Made by a program: the position numbers and the translations under genes
Source: Hyphomonadaceae bacterium
GTDB taxonomy: Bacteria > Pseudomonadota > Alphaproteobacteria > Caulobacterales > Aquidulcibacteraceae
Length of the DNA stretch: 46,479 bases
Direction: 5' to 3'
NCBI GenBank assembly: GCA_021299265.1
Contig: JAJTGP010000046.1
Location: 1-46,479 of the forward strand
Notes under the pieces: model-generated
Database searches by the model: none
Seen by the model: the letters and a program-made list of their open reading frames with translations, nothing else
Told to the model about the DNA's origin: nothing
In this document: one piece after another, positions 43,621 through 46,479 of the stretch
Layout: each line of letters opens with the position of its first letter
Position numbering within the stretch: the stretch's first letter is position 1

Positions 43621-46100
43621 ATGAAGAAAACGATAACCTGAGCGGCGCAAGCATGCTGGCCCTTTCGGTCGCATCCGCGCTGATCGTAGCAGCTCCCCAA
43701 TTTGCCTTCGCTCAAGCGGCACCCGCAGCGGCTGATGAGCCCTCCGCAGAAGTGATCATTGTTACCGGTACACGCCGTGTGTCGCGTTCTGCTGCTGACA
43801 CCCCAGCACCGGTAGATATCATCGGCGGTGCCGAAATCGCGAAGCAAGGTGAATCCGACACGTCCAACCTGATCCGCAACTTGGTTCCGTCCTTCAACGT
43901 GAACACCCAAGCGATCAACGACGCCTCCTCTATCGTCCGTCCAGTTAACCTGCGCGGCTTGGCACCTGACCAAACCTTTGTACTGGTTAATGGTAAGCGC
44001 CGCCACCGCGCTGCCGTCATCAACTTCTTGGGCGGTGGTGTATCTGATGGTGCACAAGGTCCAGATATTTCTTCGATCCCCAGCATTGCTTTGAAGCAAG
44101 TTGAAGTTCTGCGCGATGGTGCAGCGGCTCAATACGGCTCTGACGCCATTGCCGGCGTGATGAACTTCATCCTGCGCACCGACTCGAGCGGCGCAGAAGT
44201 GGAAGCCAAGTACGGCCAATTCTACGAAGGCGATGGCACGACTTATCAAGTCGCCGGCAATTTCGGCCTCGGTCTTGGCGAGAATGGCTTTGCCAATGTC
44301 AGCCTTGAGTATCGTCAGTCTGGCGCGACCAGCCGTTCGGTCCAGCGTGGTGATGCTGCTGCTTTGGCAGCCGCTGGCAACACCGCCATTCCAAACCCAG
44401 CCCAAATCTGGGGTCAGCCAGAGTTGAAGAGCGACTATAAGGCCTTCGTCAATGCCGGGTTCGACCTTGGCAATGGCCGCAGCATCTATGCTTTCGGTAA
44501 TTATGGCACGCGCGAAACCGATGGTGGCTTCTATTATCGTAACCCAAACACCCGCGGTGGCGTGTTCTCGAACGATGGTGGCGTGACCCGTTTGGTTGCC
44601 GACACCACCCCAGGCACAGGCACCACCTGCCCTGTGATCACGATCAGTGCCGCAAATGAAGCAGCCCTGATCGCACAGGTCAAAGCTGACCCAACCTGTT
44701 TTGCCTTCATCGAGAAATTCCCCGGCGGCTTCACCCCACGCTTTGGCGATGAGTTGGTGGATTATGCCGGTGCTGTTGGGACCAAAGGCAATGTTGGCAA
44801 GTTGAACTATGACGTCAGCTTCAGCGCCGGTCGTAACGATGTGACCTTCCACATCAACAATACCATCAACGCATCCTTGGGCCCGAACTCGCCAACGGAG
44901 TTCACCCCCGGTCAGCAAATCCAAACCGAGAAGAACTTCAACATCGACTTGAGCTACGCCGTTCCAGTCAAGGGCTTTGCTTCGGACCTGAACATCGCTG
45001 GCGGCTTTGAATGGCGCAATGAAGAGTTTGAGTTGATCGCAGGTGATGCGGCTTCTTACACGGTTGGTCCTTTTGTGAACCAAGGCTTCTCGATCGGTTC
45101 GAACGGCTTCAACGGCTTCCGTCCTTCTGACGCTGGCGTTTGGGACCGCACCAATACGGCCTTCTATGTCGACTTGGAAGCCGACGTGACCGAGAAATTG
45201 GTTCTGGGTGCGGCTGTCCGTACTGAAGACTTCGACACCTTCGGCCAAACCACCAATTACAAGCTCTCGGGCCTGTTGCGGGCGACCGACGTTTTGACCT
45301 TGCGTTCGACCTATTCGACCGGTTTCCGTGCACCAACTCCGGGCCAAGCCAATGTGGTGAACACCACGACCAGCTTGATCGGCGGCGTTTTGGCTAACAC
45401 CGGCACGGTGTCGCCAACCAGCGTCTTGGGTCAATTGTTGGGCGGTAAGGAACTGAAGCCTGAAGAGTCCAAGAACTTCTCCTTGGGGGGTGCATTGGAC
45501 CTCGGTGGCCTGAAAGTTACCGTCGACTACTTCAACATCAAGATGGAAGATCGTATCCGTCTGCGTTCGGGCGTGCCTTTGACGCCAGCTCAAATCGCCG
45601 CTTTGACCCCAGCCCAATTGGCCGCCGTCAACGCGATCGGTGGTTTGACCTCTGACTTCACCAACTTCAAATATTTCGTCAATGGCGTGGACAGCACGAC
45701 CCAAGGCGTGGACTTTGTTGCGTCCTATCCGCTCGACTTGTTCGGCGGCAAGACCAGCTTGAACTTGGTGGCCAACTGGACCGAAACCGACATCACCCGT
45801 GGTGAGCGTTTGGCCGGTATCGAAGCTGATGGTTCGGCAGGTTTATTGCAGCTTGAGCAAGGCTTGCCCAAGTATCGTGGCAACATCTCGATCAACCATT
45901 ATCAAAACAAGTGGAGCGTTTCGGCTCGCCTGAACTATTATGGCGAATATTACGACCCACATGCCGATGACCCAACGCTGCCAATCTATGCAGACGCACA
46001 AGTTACCTTCGACACCGAAGTTGGTTATGACCTGACCGACAAGTTGAAGATCTCGGTGGGTGCCGACAATCTGTTCGACAGCTACCCAACCAGCAACCCC
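43621..46100 (+). pseudogene. TonB-dependent receptor gene, frameshifted at the 5' end and cut by an insertion at the 3' end
   Basis: The receptor frame itself is intact from 43653 to about 46100. The TonB box is VIIVTGTR, and the plug contains RPVNLRGLAPDQTFVLVNGKRRH and LRDGAAAQYGSDAIAGVMNF. The barrel strands run up to GADNLFDSYPTSNP. The natural start is ATG at 43621, after AAGGAT, but this frame meets TGA at 43639-43641. The true leader (SGASMLALSVASALIVAAPQFAFAQA) is one base out of phase. At the other end the last barrel strands and terminal aromatic residue are replaced by sequence of the inserted element, giving a false tail to 46199. The two lesions together make it a likely pseudogene. 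The frameshift alone could be an assembly error or slippage. About 240 bp of non-coding DNA separate it from smc, and no terminator for smc is evident there. Confidence 0.75.
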
Positions 46101-46103
46101 TCG

Positions 46104-46109
46104 TATGAT
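46104..46109 (+). promoter_or_regulatory. Possible -10 box at the edge of the IS110 element
   Basis: TATGAT (5 of 6 to TATAAT) ends 8 bp before the first stem of the proposed bridge RNA, a good distance for a start site. No -35 box lies at 16-18 bp upstream in the receptor DNA. That suits IS110 elements, where the -35 is supplied by the right end when the ends join in a circle. Inference only. Confidence 0.4.
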
Positions 46110-46117
46110 GGACAAGT

Positions 46118-46298
46118 CCTTAGACAAGGGTGTTTAAGGATAGTGACTGTCCAGCCTGAGTTATGCGCCTCAGTATCTAGAATACGTCGTCAAGCATAGG
46201 CGGGCAGTCATTTGTTTAATCTCCGAACAGTTGCCTGAGCTGTCGGAGGCCTAGCTAAGGGTTATCTTGGCGTGGCTTCTGGCAAGCTCGTATGCACG
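46118..46298 (+). ncRNA. Candidate bridge RNA in the left non-coding end of the IS110 element
   Basis: Folded by eye. Stem-loop 1 is CCTTAGACA-AGGG-TGTTTAAGG (46118-46139), 9 bp with one G-U. A long stem TGACTGTCC-A-GCCT pairs with AGGC-GGGCAGTCA (46144-46157 with 46198-46210), 13 bp with one bulge and one G-U. It encloses an internal loop of 15 nt (left) and 12 nt (right), capped by the hairpin GTAT-CTAGA-ATAC. A third hairpin, CTCCGA-A-CAG to CTG-TCGGAG, covers 46221-46248. Last come GCTT-CTGGC-AAGC and CTCGT-ATGC-ACGAG (46275-46300). A 5' stem-loop followed by two guide-bearing loops is the known architecture of IS110 bridge RNAs. The second long stem would be the target-binding loop and the 3' part the donor-binding loop. 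The exact 3' end is uncertain. Confidence 0.6.
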
Positions 46299-46309
46299 AG
46301 GAGGGAGCT

Positions 46310-46479
46310 ATGACAGAGACACAAAAACCATCTTCTAGACCCTTTATTGGGATCGACGTTGCCAAATATCGCTTTGACGGGGCCAGTTCTTCTGGGCCTA
46401 TCATTGGACTTCACGTGCGGGAGCTACCCAGATTGGTTGACTGGGTAGAAAGCCAGAATCCGCAATTGGTGACGCTAGA
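46310..46479 (+). CDS. IS110-family transposase (DEDD recombinase), N-terminal part
   Basis: Not in the ORF track (cut by the window edge). ATG at 46310 follows GGAGGGAGCT. 56 codons are visible: MTETQKPSSRPFIGIDVAKYRF and so on to NPQLVTL. The hydrophobic strand ending in GIDVAK carries the first catalytic Asp (residue 16) of the RuvC-like DEDD domain of IS110 transposases. The second strand (PQLVTL) ends exactly where the catalytic Glu is expected, and the two remaining bases are GA, which fits Glu or Asp. The Tnp domain that holds the catalytic serine lies outside the window. The long 5' non-coding region points to the IS110 rather than the IS1111 subgroup. Confidence 0.85.
   Translation, partial: MTETQKPSSRPFIGIDVAKYRFDGASSSGPIIGLHVRELPRLVDWVESQNPQLVTL

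Larger units (their letters stand above)
46100..46479 (+). mobile_element. Left end of an IS110-family insertion sequence (runs off the window)
   Basis: Three things mark an insertion. The receptor reading frame loses family likeness after YPTSNP. A structured non-coding block of about 210 bp follows. An IS110-type transposase start (IGIDVAK) then begins at 46310. I place the edge at the CT of CTCGTATG (46100) because the same 8 bases recur at 46287-46294, and because IS110 elements typically insert at a short core such as CT. No terminal inverted repeat or target duplication is expected for this family, and none can be checked because the right end is missing. The edge could be off by 10-20 bp. 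Confidence 0.75.

Noticed and set aside
43437-45704. 755-codon open frame antisense to the damaged TonB-dependent receptor
   Set aside because: Its length is striking, but the plus strand carries a clear receptor with family motifs along the same stretch. The antisense product has no recognisable motif, no plausible leader and no ribosome site, so it follows from codon bias of the receptor gene.
46101-46110. Pairing of the left internal-loop strand (TTATGCG) with CGTATGA at the element edge as a target guide
   Set aside because: It needs two G-U pairs over seven bases and would lie inside the element rather than in the receptor target. The true left flank (CAGCAACCC) shows only a weak match to the loop. 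Target guiding cannot be judged without the right flank.

Overview
The window reads as chromosome from an alphaproteobacterium close to the Caulobacterales/Hyphomonadaceae. The evidence is a CcrM-type GANTC methyltransferase with clustered GANTC sites and a CtrA-like half-site upstream, a tRNA-His whose discriminator is A and which has no templated G-1 (a trait of a large alphaproteobacterial clade), large TonB-dependent receptors with Caulobacter-style leaders, and the order mutY / DUF721 / DsbA-like / DsbA-like / smc. GC content is mid-50s by eye. Almost all of the window is ordinary core genome. The clear accessory DNA is at the extreme right end.

Left part (1-9.9 kb): a compact minus-strand operon encodes a complete high-affinity cbb3 cytochrome oxidase and its assembly factors, in the order ccoN-ccoO-ccoQ-ccoP-ccoG-ccoH-ccoI-ccoS. 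It is followed by a DUF2189 membrane protein and the start of a sensor kinase with a sodium/solute-symporter-like N-terminal domain. ccoQ is too short for the ORF track and was found by hand. ccoI has no ATG/GTG/TTG upstream of its metal-binding CxxC and may start at ATC. A small Cys/His-rich membrane protein diverges from ccoN.

Middle (9.8-33.3 kb): mixed housekeeping and secreted functions. These are a lytic transglycosylase, an acyl-CoA dehydrogenase, a ThiO/DadA-like oxidase, tRNA-His, a Tat-exported M48-like protein that has lost its zinc site, an M16 protease divergent from a gamma-glutamyltransferase, a beta/gamma-crystallin-like secreted protein, a TonB-dependent receptor, an acyl-CoA ligase overlapping a methyltransferase, NAD synthetase, a Gfo/Idh/MocA oxidoreductase, an MDR oxidoreductase, a MATE transporter, RNase HII and a small secreted protein with a duplicated motif.

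Right part (33.4-43.4 kb): cell-cycle and chromosome genes. ccrM has four GANTC sites within 47 bp upstream. It is followed by a HAMP sensor kinase, mutY, a DciA-like DUF721 protein, two DsbA-like thioredoxin-fold proteins and smc (ATGA overlap with the second).

Right end (43.6-46.5 kb): a TonB-dependent receptor gene damaged at both ends. Its signal-peptide region carries a one-base frameshift, and its 3' end is cut by an insertion sequence. The insertion begins near 46100 and carries about 210 bp of structured non-coding DNA, then the first 56 codons of an IS110-family (DEDD) transposase. The non-coding stretch folds by eye into a 5' stem-loop, a long stem with an internal loop capped by a hairpin, and further hairpins. 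This is the layout expected of an IS110 bridge RNA. An 8-nt sequence starting with CT is shared between the presumed element edge and the last hairpin. This is the most interesting part of the window, but the element runs off its end.
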